DNA from: Pseudomonas sp. WS 5079
Lineage (GTDB): Bacteria; Pseudomonadota; Gammaproteobacteria; Pseudomonadales; Pseudomonadaceae
NCBI RefSeq assembly: GCF_012985465.1
Contig: NZ_JAAQWN010000003.1
Coordinates: forward strand, 496,001-560,000
Length of the DNA stretch: 64,000 nt
Direction: 5' to 3'
A model generated the notes under the pieces. The model searched no databases. It worked only from the letters and a program-made list of their open reading frames with translations, and was not told the origin of the DNA. Of the stretch, positions 1 through 10,202 are shown piece after piece. How positions within the stretch are numbered: position 1 is the first letter of the stretch; each line of letters starts with the position of its first letter. The position numbers and the translations under genes were made by a program.

Positions 1-54
1 CCGCCATCGCCGCCTCGCTAAAGCTCGACAGCTCCTACAGGGGATCGGTGGTGT

Positions 55-1179
55 CTACTGGCGCGGCAGCACTACGGTAAACGTGGTGCCCGCCGCCTCG
101 CTGGACGTCACTTCAATCGTGCCCCCATGGGCCTGCACCACTTCCTTGACGATAAACAAGCCCAGCCCGAGGCTGGTCGAGTTGCTGCCCAGCTCTTCGT
201 TGGCGCTGCGTACCAGCGGGTCGAACACGGTGCCCAGCGCCGCCTGGGGAATCGGCTGGCCGTAGTTGTGCATGCGCAGTTCCACGCTGTCGGGCGTGCC
301 GTCCAGGCTCAGGGTCACCGCCTGGCTGTTGAGGCCGTGCTGCAATGCATTGCCGATCAGGTTCTGCAGCAGTTGATCAATGCGCCCGCGATCCCACAGC
401 CCTTGGGTTTCCCCGTCGATGTGCAGGTGAACCCGGCAGTCCGGGCGGCCTGCGCACGCTTCATTGATGGCCTCTTTGGCAGCATCGGCCAGGTTCATCG
501 GCTTGGGCTCGATAGGCAGGCTGCTGCCCAGTCGGCTGCGGACAAACTCCAACAGGTCGCTGACCATCGCCTCCATGTGCCGCGCACCATTTTGGATATT
601 GCCCAGCAGGCTCAAACCGTTGCTGTCCAACGCAGCTTTGCGCAACAACATCTCGGTGGACATCTTCACCGCCTGCAAGGGCGCGCGCAGGTCGTGGCCG
701 AGGATGGCGAGGAAAATATCCCGCGAGCGATTGACCTGCTCGGCGTAGGCCGCCGTGGATTCGGCCAGGGCTTCGTCGATGGCTTCGTTGAAGCGGATCA
801 TGTCCTGGAAATAGTCCAGGTCCGGCGATTCCAGGCTATTGACCCACAGGCGAATCACACAGGCGCGCAGGTGGCGGAACTCGGAGGTCATCTGCACCAG
901 GTCAAAACCCACGGTATGGCGCAGTTCGCCATGGCTGGCGGCCGCTTCGTCCAGGCTCGGGGTCTTTTCCGGGCCTTCGCCCTTGGCCTTGGCCGCCTGT
1001 TCGCTGGCGCTCTGGCGGGTGTTCATGTCCCGCGCGGCGGCCAGCAGGATCGAACGGGCGTGGTCGCGCAGTTGCGCGCGGTTCAGGGTTTCGGCGGCCG
1101 GGGTCAGGGTTTCGGCAAACTGTTCCCATTCATCGACGATTCGGTCGGCATGCAACACGATGAATTCGGATAGGCGCAT
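55..1179 (-). CDS. Soluble sensor histidine kinase with RsbRD_N-like N-terminus
   Basis: A 374-residue cytosolic histidine kinase with no membrane segment or signal peptide. Residues 1-145 are helical and resemble the RsbRD_N domain found in front of some Pseudomonas kinases. The H box GHDLRAP places the phospho-acceptor at His162. The N box reads LIGNALQHG and the last glycine box SLGLGLFIVKE. The middle box is degenerate (HNYGQPIP instead of DNGxGI). The ATG at 1179 was chosen because the protein from there begins MRLSEF, as in related kinases; further upstream the frame is only readable from a non-ATG codon. It lies 99 bases downstream of ureC on the same strand and could be co-transcribed. 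No response regulator lies beside it inside the window, so its partner is unknown. Confidence 0.85.
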   Translation of the reverse strand: MRLSEFIVLHADRIVDEWEQFAETLTPAAETLNRAQLRDHARSILLAAARDMNTRQSASEQAAKAKGEGPEKTPSLDEAAASHGELRHTVGFDLVQMTSEFRHLRACVIRLWVNSLESPDLDYFQDMIRFNEAIDEALAESTAAYAEQVNRSRDIFLAILGHDLRAPLQAVKMSTEMLLRKAALDSNGLSLLGNIQNGARHMEAMVSDLLEFVRSRLGSSLPIEPKPMNLADAAKEAINEACAGRPDCRVHLHIDGETQGLWDRGRIDQLLQNLIGNALQHGLNSQAVTLSLDGTPDSVELRMHNYGQPIPQAALGTVFDPLVRSANEELGSNSTSLGLGLFIVKEVVQAHGGTIEVTSSEAAGTTFTVVLPRQ

Positions 1180-1278
1180 AGCCAGGTTCCCAAGTGCAAG
1201 ACAGTGAACAAACGTCGCGCATCGTAGCGCCAACGTCTCCCGGCTTCACTGGCACAGCAGGTGCCTGCCGATGAACGG

Positions 1279-2979
1279 TCAGAACAGGAAGTAACGCTGG
1301 GCCATCGGCAGCACGTCCGCCGGCTCGCACCACAACAGCTCGCCATCGGCCTTGACCTGGTAGGTCTGCGGATCGACCTCGATATCTGGCAGGTAGTCGT
1401 TGTGGATCAAGTCGCTCTTTTGCACCTGGCGGCAACCCTTGACCACCGCGATCTGCTTCTTCAGGCCCAAGGCCTGCGGCAGGCCCTCTGCCAGCGCCGC
1501 CTGGCTGATAAACGTCAGGCTGGTGGCGTGCAGCGAGCTGCCGAAGCTGGCGAACATCGGGCGGTAGTGCACCGGCTGCGGGGTGGGGATTGACGCATTG
1601 GCATCGCCCATCAGGCTGGACGCAATCGCCCCGCCCTTGAGGATCAGGGTGGGCTTGATGCCGAAGAACGCCGGGCGCCACAACACCAGGTCGGCCCATT
1701 TGCCGACTTCGATGGAGCCCACTTCATGGCTGATGCCGTGGGTGATCGCCGGGTTGATGGTGTACTTGGCGATGTAGCGCTTGGCGCGGAAGTTGTCGTT
1801 GCCCGCGCCGTCGCCAGGCAGTGGCCCGCGTTGTTTCTTCATCTTGTCGGCGGTTTGCCAGGTGCGTGTGATCACTTCGCCCACGCGGCCCATGGCCTGG
1901 CTGTCGGAGCTGATCATCGAGAAGGCGCCAAGGTCGTGCAGGATATCTTCGGCGGCGATGGTTTCGCGGCGGATGCGGCTTTCGGCGAACGCCACGTCTT
2001 CGGCAATGCTCGGGTCCAGGTGATGGCAGACCATCAACATGTCCAAGTGCTCGTCGATGGTGTTGCGGGTGAACGGCCGCGTCGGGTTGGTGGAGCTGGG
2101 CAGTACGTTAGGGAAACCGCAGGCCTTGATGATGTCCGGCGCGTGGCCGCCACCGGCACCCTCGGTGTGATAGGTGTGGATGGTGCGCCCCTTGAGCGCG
2201 GCGAGGGTGGTTTCGACGAAGCCCGACTCGTTGAGCGTGTCGCTGTGGATCGCCACCTGCACATCGTACTCATCGGCCACGCTCAGGCAGTTGTCGATGC
2301 TGGCGGGCGTGGTGCCCCAGTCTTCGTGCAGCTTCAAACCGATGGCGCCGGCCTTGACCTGCTCGATCAGCGGCTCGGGCAGGCTGGCATTGCCCTTGCC
2401 GGTAAAGCCGATGTTCATCGGGAATGAGTCGCTGGCTTGCAGCATGCGCGCCAGGTGCCACGGGCCTGAAGTACAGGTGGTGGCATTGGTGCCGGTGGCC
2501 GGGCCGGTGCCGCCGCCGATCATGGTGGTGACGCCGCTGGTCAGCGCCTCTTCGATCTGCTGCGGGCAGATGAAATGCACATGTGAGTCGATGCCGCCGG
2601 CGGTAAGGATCATGCCTTCACCGGCGATCACTTCGGTGCTGGCGCCGATGGCCATGGTCACGCCGGGCTGGATGTCCGGGTTACCGGCCTTGCCAATGGC
2701 GTGGATGCGGCCATTCTTCAAGCCAACGTCGGCCTTGACGATGCCCCAGTGGTCGATGATCAGCGCGTTGGTGATCAGCGTATCCACCACTTCATGGGCG
2801 AGCAGTTGGCTTTGGCCCTGGCCATCGCGGATGACTTTGCCGCCGCCGAACTTCACTTCTTCGCCATAAACCGTGAAGTCCTGCTCCACTTCGATGAACA
2901 GTTCGGTGTCGGCGAGGCGGACCTTGTCACCGACGGTGGGGCCGTACATGTCGGCGTAGGCTTGGCGGCTGATTTTCAT
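1279..2979 (-). CDS. ureC: Urease subunit alpha
   Basis: Catalytic subunit of nickel urease, which splits urea into ammonia and carbamate in the cytoplasm. The protein is 566 residues, the normal length. The lysine that becomes carbamylated to bridge the two nickel ions is Lys216 in GLKLHEDWG. The flap region with the conserved CHHLD motif and the HVHFICPQQ nickel-ligand stretch are also present. The ATG at 2979 (protein [15 protein letters not shown]) is the family start; the open frame upstream is REP sequence. It is the last urease structural gene of the minus-strand run, separated from ureB by a REP doublet. The accessory genes ureE, ureF and ureG do not follow it here and must lie elsewhere. 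Confidence 0.98.
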   Translation of the reverse strand: MKISRQAYADMYGPTVGDKVRLADTELFIEVEQDFTVYGEEVKFGGGKVIRDGQGQSQLLAHEVVDTLITNALIIDHWGIVKADVGLKNGRIHAIGKAGNPDIQPGVTMAIGASTEVIAGEGMILTAGGIDSHVHFICPQQIEEALTSGVTTMIGGGTGPATGTNATTCTSGPWHLARMLQASDSFPMNIGFTGKGNASLPEPLIEQVKAGAIGLKLHEDWGTTPASIDNCLSVADEYDVQVAIHSDTLNESGFVETTLAALKGRTIHTYHTEGAGGGHAPDIIKACGFPNVLPSSTNPTRPFTRNTIDEHLDMLMVCHHLDPSIAEDVAFAESRIRRETIAAEDILHDLGAFSMISSDSQAMGRVGEVITRTWQTADKMKKQRGPLPGDGAGNDNFRAKRYIAKYTINPAITHGISHEVGSIEVGKWADLVLWRPAFFGIKPTLILKGGAIASSLMGDANASIPTPQPVHYRPMFASFGSSLHATSLTFISQAALAEGLPQALGLKKQIAVVKGCRQVQKSDLIHNDYLPDIEVDPQTYQVKADGELLWCEPADVLPMAQRYFLF

Positions 2980-3020
2980 GTGTGTGAACCCTGGAAAATA
3001 TGTGTTGAATGTGAAACCGC

Positions 3021-3087
3021 TATCGCCGGCAAGCCAGCTCCTACATTTGAAGTGCATTCCCATGTGGGAGCTGGCTTGCCTGCGATG
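3021..3087. repeat. REP doublet between ureB and ureC
   Basis: Two inverted REP copies, TATCGCCGGCAAGCCAGCTC on the left and GAGCTGGCTTGCCTGCGATG on the right, around a spacer of about 20 bases. It belongs to the GCTGGCTTGCCTGCGAT type. It sits inside the urease operon, where the hairpin could affect mRNA stability or expression of ureC relative to ureB. Confidence 0.85.
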
Positions 3088-3092
3088 AGGCC

Positions 3093-4464
<1,372 letters not shown>

Positions 4465-4473
4465 GGCCGGGCC

Positions 4474-4776
4474 TCAGGCGATGGGTTGGTGGACGGTCAC
4501 CAGTTTGGTGCCGTCGGGGAAGGTGGCTTCGACCTGGATATCCGGGATCATCTCCGGGATGCCTTCCATCACTTGCTCGCGGCTGAGCAGGGTGGTGCCA
4601 AAGTGCATCAGGTCGGCCACGGTGCGCCCGTCGCGCGCGCCTTCGAGCAGGGCCGCGGAGATGTAGGCGATGGTTTCCGGGTAATTGAGCTTCACCCCAC
4701 GCGCCAGGCGGCGCTCGGCCACCAGGCCTGCGGTGAAGATCAGCAGCTTGTCTTTTTCCCTTGGGGTCAGGTCCAT
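4474..4776 (-). CDS. ureA: Urease subunit gamma
   Basis: The 100-residue gamma subunit of urease, beginning [21 protein letters not shown] minus its last residue, which is the classic family start. The middle shows [20 protein letters not shown] and the end shows [12 protein letters not shown]. Longer frames upstream run into a REP doublet and are discarded. It follows ureD across that REP doublet and precedes two acetyltransferase genes. Confidence 0.97.
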   Translation of the reverse strand: MDLTPREKDKLLIFTAGLVAERRLARGVKLNYPETIAYISAALLEGARDGRTVADLMHFGTTLLSREQVMEGIPEMIPDIQVEATFPDGTKLVTVHQPIA

Positions 4777-4821
4777 GGTCAGCAGTCCGTTTTGAAAAAC
4801 AATTATTAACAACACAGGTCC

Positions 4822-4914
4822 AATGTGGGAGCGGGCTTGCTCGCGAATGCGGTGGGTCAGTAATGGATATGCTGACTGATACACCGCATTCGCGAGCAAG
4901 CCCGCTCCCACATT
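4822..4914. repeat. REP doublet between ureD and ureA
   Basis: A long inverted pair of the GCGGGCTTGCTCGCGAATGCGG type. The left arm starts AATGTGGGAGCGGGC and the right arm ends GCCCGCTCCCACATT. Arms are about 33 bases, near perfect, with a spacer of about 25 bases. It lies within the urease operon. Confidence 0.88.
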
Positions 4915-4920
4915 TTGATC

Positions 4921-5760
4921 TCATGTGTTCCAAATTCTTGGTGGTATGGCCTCACGCCCCAGCAATGCCGGGCGCAACAGCCGCCACAGATCAATCAACC
5001 AGGCCCGCGCCAGTAACGTCTCGCTGGCCAGGCAGCGCGCCACCAGCAAACCCGGCAGTTGGGTCAGGTCGCCACGCACTGCATGCGGCAGCGCTCGGCA
5101 TTGTTCAAGCAGTTCGGTATCGATTTCCCCGCTCACCAGCAACGTGGCGAACACCGGCTGCCCATCCAGGCCAATCGGCGAGTCGAGCAGGCCGTCGTCG
5201 CCGACGATGCGTTGGCGTTCATGCCAGAGCAACTGGCCGTCGCGACGGATATCCAGGTGCGACTGGAAGTGCCCACGGTCGAAACGTTCGCCGCTGGCCG
5301 GGCGCCCCAGCGCCACCACGTCCCAGTACAGCAGCCGGGCGTCGCCGTGCAGGTCGATGCGGGTGCTGAGTTCGGCCTGGGCCGCACTGAACACGATGGT
5401 TTCCTGGGGCAGCCACTCCAGGGTGGCGCCGGCCTCGACCGTCAAGGCCACCTGCTGGTAGGCCGGCCCGCTGGCACGGTACCACTTGGCGGCGCCGGGG
5501 CTGGTCAGTTGCGCCCACGCGCCCTCAGCCAGGTGGGCGGTGATCTCCAGGCGATCGCCCCCGGCAATCCCGCCCGGCGGGTGCACGATGATGTGCTGGC
5601 ACACCTCGGGGCCTTCGGCATACAGGTGCTTTTGCACCCGCAGCGGGCCCAGGTGGCGGCGCAGCACCGGGCGCGTGCTGGCGCCAAAGCGTGCATAACC
5701 CAACTCCAGCGCGGCGTGCCAACTGGGGGTGAACAGAGCGGTGGGGGCAGGAACGGTCAT
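4921..5760 (-). CDS. ureD: Urease accessory protein UreD
   Basis: A 279-residue urease maturation factor of the UreD/UreH family, the scaffold that binds apourease together with UreF and UreG during nickel loading. Recognisable features are [21 protein letters not shown] near the N-terminus (given here in part), [27 protein letters not shown] and the LPQETIVF motif. It starts 30 bases beyond the end of urtE, so the urea importer and urease genes look like one transcription unit. Confidence 0.95.
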   Translation of the reverse strand: MTVPAPTALFTPSWHAALELGYARFGASTRPVLRRHLGPLRVQKHLYAEGPEVCQHIIVHPPGGIAGGDRLEITAHLAEGAWAQLTSPGAAKWYRASGPAYQQVALTVEAGATLEWLPQETIVFSAAQAELSTRIDLHGDARLLYWDVVALGRPASGERFDRGHFQSHLDIRRDGQLLWHERQRIVGDDGLLDSPIGLDGQPVFATLLVSGEIDTELLEQCRALPHAVRGDLTQLPGLLVARCLASETLLARAWLIDLWRLLRPALLGREAIPPRIWNT

Positions 5761-5790
5761 GGTCAGGGCTTATCAACGAGACGCTACAGA

Positions 5791-6489
5791 TTAGATGGTA
5801 ACCAGGCCGCGTACACCCTCGGCCTCCATATTTTCTCCGCGGCCCTGCTGGACGATTTCCCCCCGTGACATCACCAGGTATTGATCGGCCAGTTCGGCGG
5901 CGAAGTCGTAGAACTGCTCCACCAGCAAAATCGCCATGTCGCCGCGTTCTGCGAGCTTCTTGATCACCGCGCCGATCTCCTTGATCACCGAGGGCTGGAT
6001 GCCTTCGGTGGGCTCATCGAGGATCAACAGGCGCGGACGGCTGGCCAGCGCACGGCCAATCGCCAACTGCTGTTGTTGACCACCGGACAAGTCGCCGCCG
6101 CGCCGATGCTTCATTTGCAGCAACACCGGGAACAGTTCGTAGATAAACGCGGGGACTTCCTTGGCTTCAGAGCCCGGAAAGCGCGACAGGCCCATCAACA
6201 GATTTTCTTCCACGGTCAGCCGCCCGAAAATCTCGCGGCCCTGGGGCACATAGGCGATACCGGCGTGCACGCGCTGGTGCGGCTTGAACCCGGTGATGGC
6301 CTTGCCTTCCCAGTTCACCGCGCCCTCCTTGGCGGGCAGCAGGCCCATCAGGCATTTGAGCAGGGTGGTCTTGCCCACGCCGTTACGGCCGAGCAGGCAG
6401 GTGACTTCGCCGACTTTCACGTCGAACGAAAGGCCGCGCAGGATGTGGCTGCCGCCGTAGTACTGGTGCAATTTGTCGACTTGCAGCAT
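5791..6489 (-). CDS. urtE: Urea ABC transporter ATP-binding protein UrtE
   Basis: A 232-residue ABC ATPase of the LivF type that powers urea import. It shows Walker A GRNGVGKTT, the Q-loop, signature LSGGQQQQLAIGRAL and Walker [13 protein letters not shown]. The ATG at 6489 is preceded by GAGGAG nine bases away; the frame extends two codons further only through a TTG. The N-terminal MLQVDKLHQYYGGSH is typical of UrtE. A REP doublet separates it from urtD. Confidence 0.96.
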   Translation of the reverse strand: MLQVDKLHQYYGGSHILRGLSFDVKVGEVTCLLGRNGVGKTTLLKCLMGLLPAKEGAVNWEGKAITGFKPHQRVHAGIAYVPQGREIFGRLTVEENLLMGLSRFPGSEAKEVPAFIYELFPVLLQMKHRRGGDLSGGQQQQLAIGRALASRPRLLILDEPTEGIQPSVIKEIGAVIKKLAERGDMAILLVEQFYDFAAELADQYLVMSRGEIVQQGRGENMEAEGVRGLVTI

Positions 6490-6512
6490 GTTCAAAATCT
6501 CCTCAATTCCCC

Positions 6513-6584
6513 TGTGGGAGCTGGCTTGCCTGCGATGGCGCTGTGTCAGTCACCCTGGCTATCGCTGGCCAGCCAGCTCCTACA
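6513..6584. repeat. REP doublet between urtD and urtE
   Basis: Left copy TGTGGGAGCTGGCTTGCCTG and an inverted right copy ending CCAGCCAGCTCCTACA, of the GCTGGCTTGCCTGCGAT type. The right copy has a variant core (GCTGGCCAGCC). It lies inside the urt operon. Confidence 0.8.
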
Positions 6585-6604
6585 TAAAGCGGATTGCATC
6601 AGGC

Positions 6605-7465
6605 TTAGCGACCGAGGTACACCTCGATCACCCGCTCATTTTCCTGCACCTGTGCCAGCGACCCTTCGGCCAGCACGCTGCCCTGGTGCAGCACCGTCAC
6701 ATGGTCGGCAATCGCGCCGACAAAGCCCATGTCGTGCTCCACCACCATCAGCGAATGCTTGCCCGCCAGGCGCTTGAACAACTCGGCGGTGAACTCGGTC
6801 TCGGCGTCGGTCATGCCGGCCACCGGTTCATCGAGTAGCAACAGTTGTGGGTCTTGCATCAGCAGCATGCCGATTTCCAAAAACTGCTTCTGGCCGTGGG
6901 ACAGTAAACCCGCCGGGCGCTGTACCGAAGTCGTCAGGCGAATGGTGTCGAGCACTTCATCGATGCGGTCCTTCTGTTCACCGCTCAGGCGCGCCCGCAG
7001 GCTGGCCCACACGGACTTGTCGGTCTTCTGCGCCAGCTCCAGGTTCTCGAACACGCTCAGGGCCTCGAACACCGTGGGTTTCTGGAACTTGCGGCCAATG
7101 CCGGCCTGGGCGATCTGCACTTCGCTCATGCGCGTCAGGTCCAGGGTTTCGCCGAACCAGGCCTTGCCGTGGCTGGGGCGGGTCTTGCCGGTGATCACGT
7201 CCATCAGGGTGGTCTTGCCCGCGCCGTTGGGGCCGATGATGCAGCGCAGCTCGCCGACGCCGATATACAGGTTGAGGTCGTTGAGGGCCTTGAAGCCATC
7301 GAAGCTGACGCTGATGTCTTCCAGGGTCAGGATCGTGCCGTGGCGGGTATTGAGGCCCTTGCCGGCGGCCTGGCCGAGGCCGATGGCGTCGCGGCTGGTG
7401 CCTTGGTCGCGGTTCGGTTCGATGATCGGTTCGAGCATGAACTGGTCGGTTGCCGTGACTCTCAT
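6605..7465 (-). CDS. urtD: Urea ABC transporter ATP-binding protein UrtD
   Basis: A 286-residue LivG-type ABC ATPase. Walker A is IGPNGAGKTTL, the signature region LLSHGQKQFLEIGMLL, and Walker B LLLLDEPVAGM. The SHGQ signature in place of SGGQ is usual for UrtD. A 40-residue N-terminal extension precedes the nucleotide-binding core, as in other Pseudomonas UrtD proteins. The ATG at 7465 overlaps the urtC stop by four bases (ATGA). Confidence 0.95.
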   Translation of the reverse strand: MRVTATDQFMLEPIIEPNRDQGTSRDAIGLGQAAGKGLNTRHGTILTLEDISVSFDGFKALNDLNLYIGVGELRCIIGPNGAGKTTLMDVITGKTRPSHGKAWFGETLDLTRMSEVQIAQAGIGRKFQKPTVFEALSVFENLELAQKTDKSVWASLRARLSGEQKDRIDEVLDTIRLTTSVQRPAGLLSHGQKQFLEIGMLLMQDPQLLLLDEPVAGMTDAETEFTAELFKRLAGKHSLMVVEHDMGFVGAIADHVTVLHQGSVLAEGSLAQVQENERVIEVYLGR

Positions 7466-8541
7466 TGTTCGCCCCTTTTCTTCAGCAGGCCGATGATGCC
7501 CTTGGGCAGATACAGCGTGACGATGATGAACAGCGCCCCCAGGAAGAACAGCCAGTACTCCGGGAAGGCCACGGTGAACCAGCTCTTCATGCCGTTGACC
7601 ACGCCGGCACCCAGCAGCGGGCCGATCAGGGTGCCGCGCCCGCCCAGGGCCACCCACACGGCGGCCTCGATGGAGTTGGTCGGCGACATTTCGCTGGGGT
7701 TGATGATGCCCACCTGCGGCACGTACAACGCACCGGCCAGGCCGCACAGCACCGCGCTCAACACCCACACAAACAGCTTGAAACCGCGCGGGTCGTAGCC
7801 GCAGAACATCAGGCGGTTCTCCGCGTCGCGCAGGGCCGTCAGCACCCGGCCGAACTTGCTCCGGGCCAGGCGCCAGCCGATAAACAGGCTGCCCACCAAC
7901 AGCAGCACCGTGGCCAGGAACAGCACCGCGCGGGTGCCCGGCTCGGTGATGCCAAACCCCAGGATGCTACGGAAGTTGGTAAAGCCGTTATTGCCGCCAA
8001 AGCCGGTCTCGTTGCGGAAAAACAAGAGCATCCCGGCAAAGGTCAAGGCCTGGGTCATGATCGAAAAATACACGCCCTTGATCCGTGAGCGGAAGGCAAA
8101 GAAGCCGAACACCAGCGCCAGCAAACCCGGCGCCAACACCACCAGGCACAGGGCCCAGAGGAAGTGCTGGGTGCCGAGCCAATACCACGGCAGTTCGGTC
8201 CACGACAGGAAGGTCATGAACGCCGGCAACTCGCTGCCGGCGGCCTGGCGCATCAGGTACATGCCCATGGCGTAGCCGCCAAGGGCAAAGAACAGGCCGT
8301 GGCCCAGGGACAGCATGCCGGCGTAGCCCCACACCAGGTCCAAGGCCAGGGCAACGATGGCGTAACAGAGGATCTTGCCCACCAGCGTCAGGGTGTAGGC
8401 CGAGACATGCAATGCGTTATCGGCCGGCAGCAGCGACAGCAGCGGCAACGCCAGCAGCACGGCGAGGATCACCGCGCCCACTGCAATCGTCACCTTGGGG
8501 CCGGCCTTTTGCGCGGCCGTGAGCATCAATGGCTGGTTCAT
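7462..8541 (-). CDS. urtC: Urea ABC transporter permease UrtC
   Basis: A 359-residue inner-membrane permease of the LivM type. About ten hydrophobic segments are visible, starting at residues 17-38. The conserved permease stretches WGYAGMLSLGHGLFFALGGY and RDAENRLMFCGYDPRGFK are present. The start ATG overlaps the urtB stop as TGATG, which fixes both boundaries. Confidence 0.95.
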   Translation of the reverse strand: MNQPLMLTAAQKAGPKVTIAVGAVILAVLLALPLLSLLPADNALHVSAYTLTLVGKILCYAIVALALDLVWGYAGMLSLGHGLFFALGGYAMGMYLMRQAAGSELPAFMTFLSWTELPWYWLGTQHFLWALCLVVLAPGLLALVFGFFAFRSRIKGVYFSIMTQALTFAGMLLFFRNETGFGGNNGFTNFRSILGFGITEPGTRAVLFLATVLLLVGSLFIGWRLARSKFGRVLTALRDAENRLMFCGYDPRGFKLFVWVLSAVLCGLAGALYVPQVGIINPSEMSPTNSIEAAVWVALGGRGTLIGPLLGAGVVNGMKSWFTVAFPEYWLFFLGALFIIVTLYLPKGIIGLLKKRGEQ

Positions 8542-10043
8542 CAGTCGATCACCCGTCCTTTCAGTGCGAAGAGTCCTTGCGGGCGTTTCTGGATAAACAG
8601 AATGATCAGCGCGAGGATCAGGATCTTGCCGAGTACGGCACCGATCTGCGGTTCGAGAATTTTGTTGGCGATGCCCAGGCCAAAGGCGGCCATGACGCTG
8701 CCGGCCAGTTGGCCGACGCCACCGAGCACCACCACCAGGAACGAGTCGATGATGTAACTCTGGCCCAGGTCCGGGCCGACGTTGCCGATCTGGCTCAGGG
8801 CTACGCCGCCTAAGCCGGCGATGCCCGAGCCGAGGCCAAAGGCGAGCATGTCCACACGCCCGGTGGGCACGCCGCAGCAGGCGGCCATGTTGCGGTTCTG
8901 GGTGACGGCGCGCACGTTGAGGCCCAGGCGGGTCTTGTTCAGCAGCAGCCAGGTCAGCACCACCACGCACAGGGCAAAGCCGATGATGACGATGCGGTTG
9001 TATGGTAATACCAGGTTGGGCAATACCTGGATCCCGCCCGACAGCCAGGCCGGGTTGGCCACTTCGACGTTCTGTGCGCCGAACAGCAGGCGTACCAGTT
9101 GGATCAGCATCAGGCTGATGCCCCAGGTGGCCAGCAGGGTTTCCAGTGGGCGGCCGTAGAGGTGACGGATCACCGTGCGTTCCAGGGCCATGCCGATGCC
9201 GGCGGTGACAAAAAACGCCACCGGCAGCGCGATCAGCGGGTAGAACTCGATGGCCTGGGGCACATAGCGCTGCATCAGCAACTGCACCACATAGGTGGAG
9301 TAGGCACCGAGCATCAGCATCTCGCCGTGCGCCATGTTGATCACCCCGAGCAGGCCGAAGGTGATCGCCAGGCCCAGGGCCGCCAGCAACAGGATCGAGC
9401 CCAGGGACATACCGCTGAAGGCTTGCCCGAGGATCTCGCCCACCAGCAGCTTGCGCTTGACCTGGGCCAGGCTGGTTTCGGCCGCGGTGTGTACTGCGGC
9501 GTCGGCTTCCACGCCGGGCGCCAGCAGGGCCTCCAGGCGCGTGCGGGCCAGCGGGTCGCCGGTGCTGCCGAGCAGGCGCACGGCAGCCAGGCGCACGGCC
9601 GGGTCGGTGTCGACCAGTTGCAGGTTGGCCAGGGCCAGGCTCAGGGCGCTGTGCACCGGGTCATGGGTTTCGCTGGCGAGCTGCTGGTCGAGGAATTTCA
9701 GCTGCGCCGGTTGCGCGCTTTTTTGCAGGGTTCGGGCGGCGGCCAGGCGCACCTTGGGATCGGCGGCGAGCAGTTGCTGGCTGGCTTGCACGTTGTCGAT
9801 CAGGCCGCGCAGGCGGTTGTTCAGGCGCACGGTCTTGGCTTCGCCGTTGACCGTGAGTTGGCCTTGTTGCAGGGCGTTGACCAACTCGATACGCGCAGGG
9901 TCAGGCTGGGCGGCCCAGTCCTGCAACAGCTTGGCCTGTTGGCTCGGGTTGGCGGCGAGGAAATCTTCGGCATCGCCGGCGTGTGCGGCCAGGGGCAGCA
10001 ACAGCAGGCAGGCCAGGAGGAGGCGGTGGAGGGCAGTGGGCAT
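8541..10043 (-). CDS. urtB: Urea ABC transporter permease UrtB with periplasmic N-terminal domain
   Basis: A 500-residue protein. Residues 1-20 are a signal peptide ending LAAHAG. Residues 21-210 form a helical region with HEAT-like repeats (DPKVRLAAARTL, DPAVRLAAVRLL). A LivH-type permease of about 290 residues follows, with the motif GLLGVINMAHGEMLMLGAY. The extra N-terminal domain is normal for proteobacterial UrtB. The ATG at 10043 was chosen because the signal peptide begins there. Confidence 0.95.
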   Translation of the reverse strand: MPTALHRLLLACLLLLPLAAHAGDAEDFLAANPSQQAKLLQDWAAQPDPARIELVNALQQGQLTVNGEAKTVRLNNRLRGLIDNVQASQQLLAADPKVRLAAARTLQKSAQPAQLKFLDQQLASETHDPVHSALSLALANLQLVDTDPAVRLAAVRLLGSTGDPLARTRLEALLAPGVEADAAVHTAAETSLAQVKRKLLVGEILGQAFSGMSLGSILLLAALGLAITFGLLGVINMAHGEMLMLGAYSTYVVQLLMQRYVPQAIEFYPLIALPVAFFVTAGIGMALERTVIRHLYGRPLETLLATWGISLMLIQLVRLLFGAQNVEVANPAWLSGGIQVLPNLVLPYNRIVIIGFALCVVVLTWLLLNKTRLGLNVRAVTQNRNMAACCGVPTGRVDMLAFGLGSGIAGLGGVALSQIGNVGPDLGQSYIIDSFLVVVLGGVGQLAGSVMAAFGLGIANKILEPQIGAVLGKILILALIILFIQKRPQGLFALKGRVID

Positions 10044-10084
10044 AACAAATTGTCCTGAACATGCGCGGACGGGGTGAACACCTA

Positions 10085-10183
10085 CCCCCTGTAGGAGCCG
10101 GCTTGCCGGCGATTGCGGTGTGTCAGTCGATTCATCTGTCACTGACACGCTGCTATCGCCGACAAGCCAGCTCCTACAGGGGG
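10085..10183. repeat. REP doublet between urtA and urtB
   Basis: An inverted pair whose outer ends read CCCCCTGTAGGAGC and GCTCCTACAGGGGG. The inner cores differ (GCCGGCTTGCCGGCGAT left, TATCGCCGACAAGCCAGC right). As a hairpin between the solute-binding protein gene and the permease genes it may help lower downstream expression, a common arrangement in ABC operons; that role is inference. Confidence 0.85.
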
Positions 10184-10202
10184 CGGGCTCGTGGGTTGGG
10201 GC

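Noticed and set aside
28..45. REP fragment at the left edge (GCTCCTACAGGGG-like)
   Set aside because: Only one short end is visible and the rest lies outside the window, so it cannot be called.
4822..4914. CRISPR-like repeats
   Set aside because: Repeats occur as single inverted pairs at scattered sites, not as direct repeats with regular spacers; they are REP doublets.
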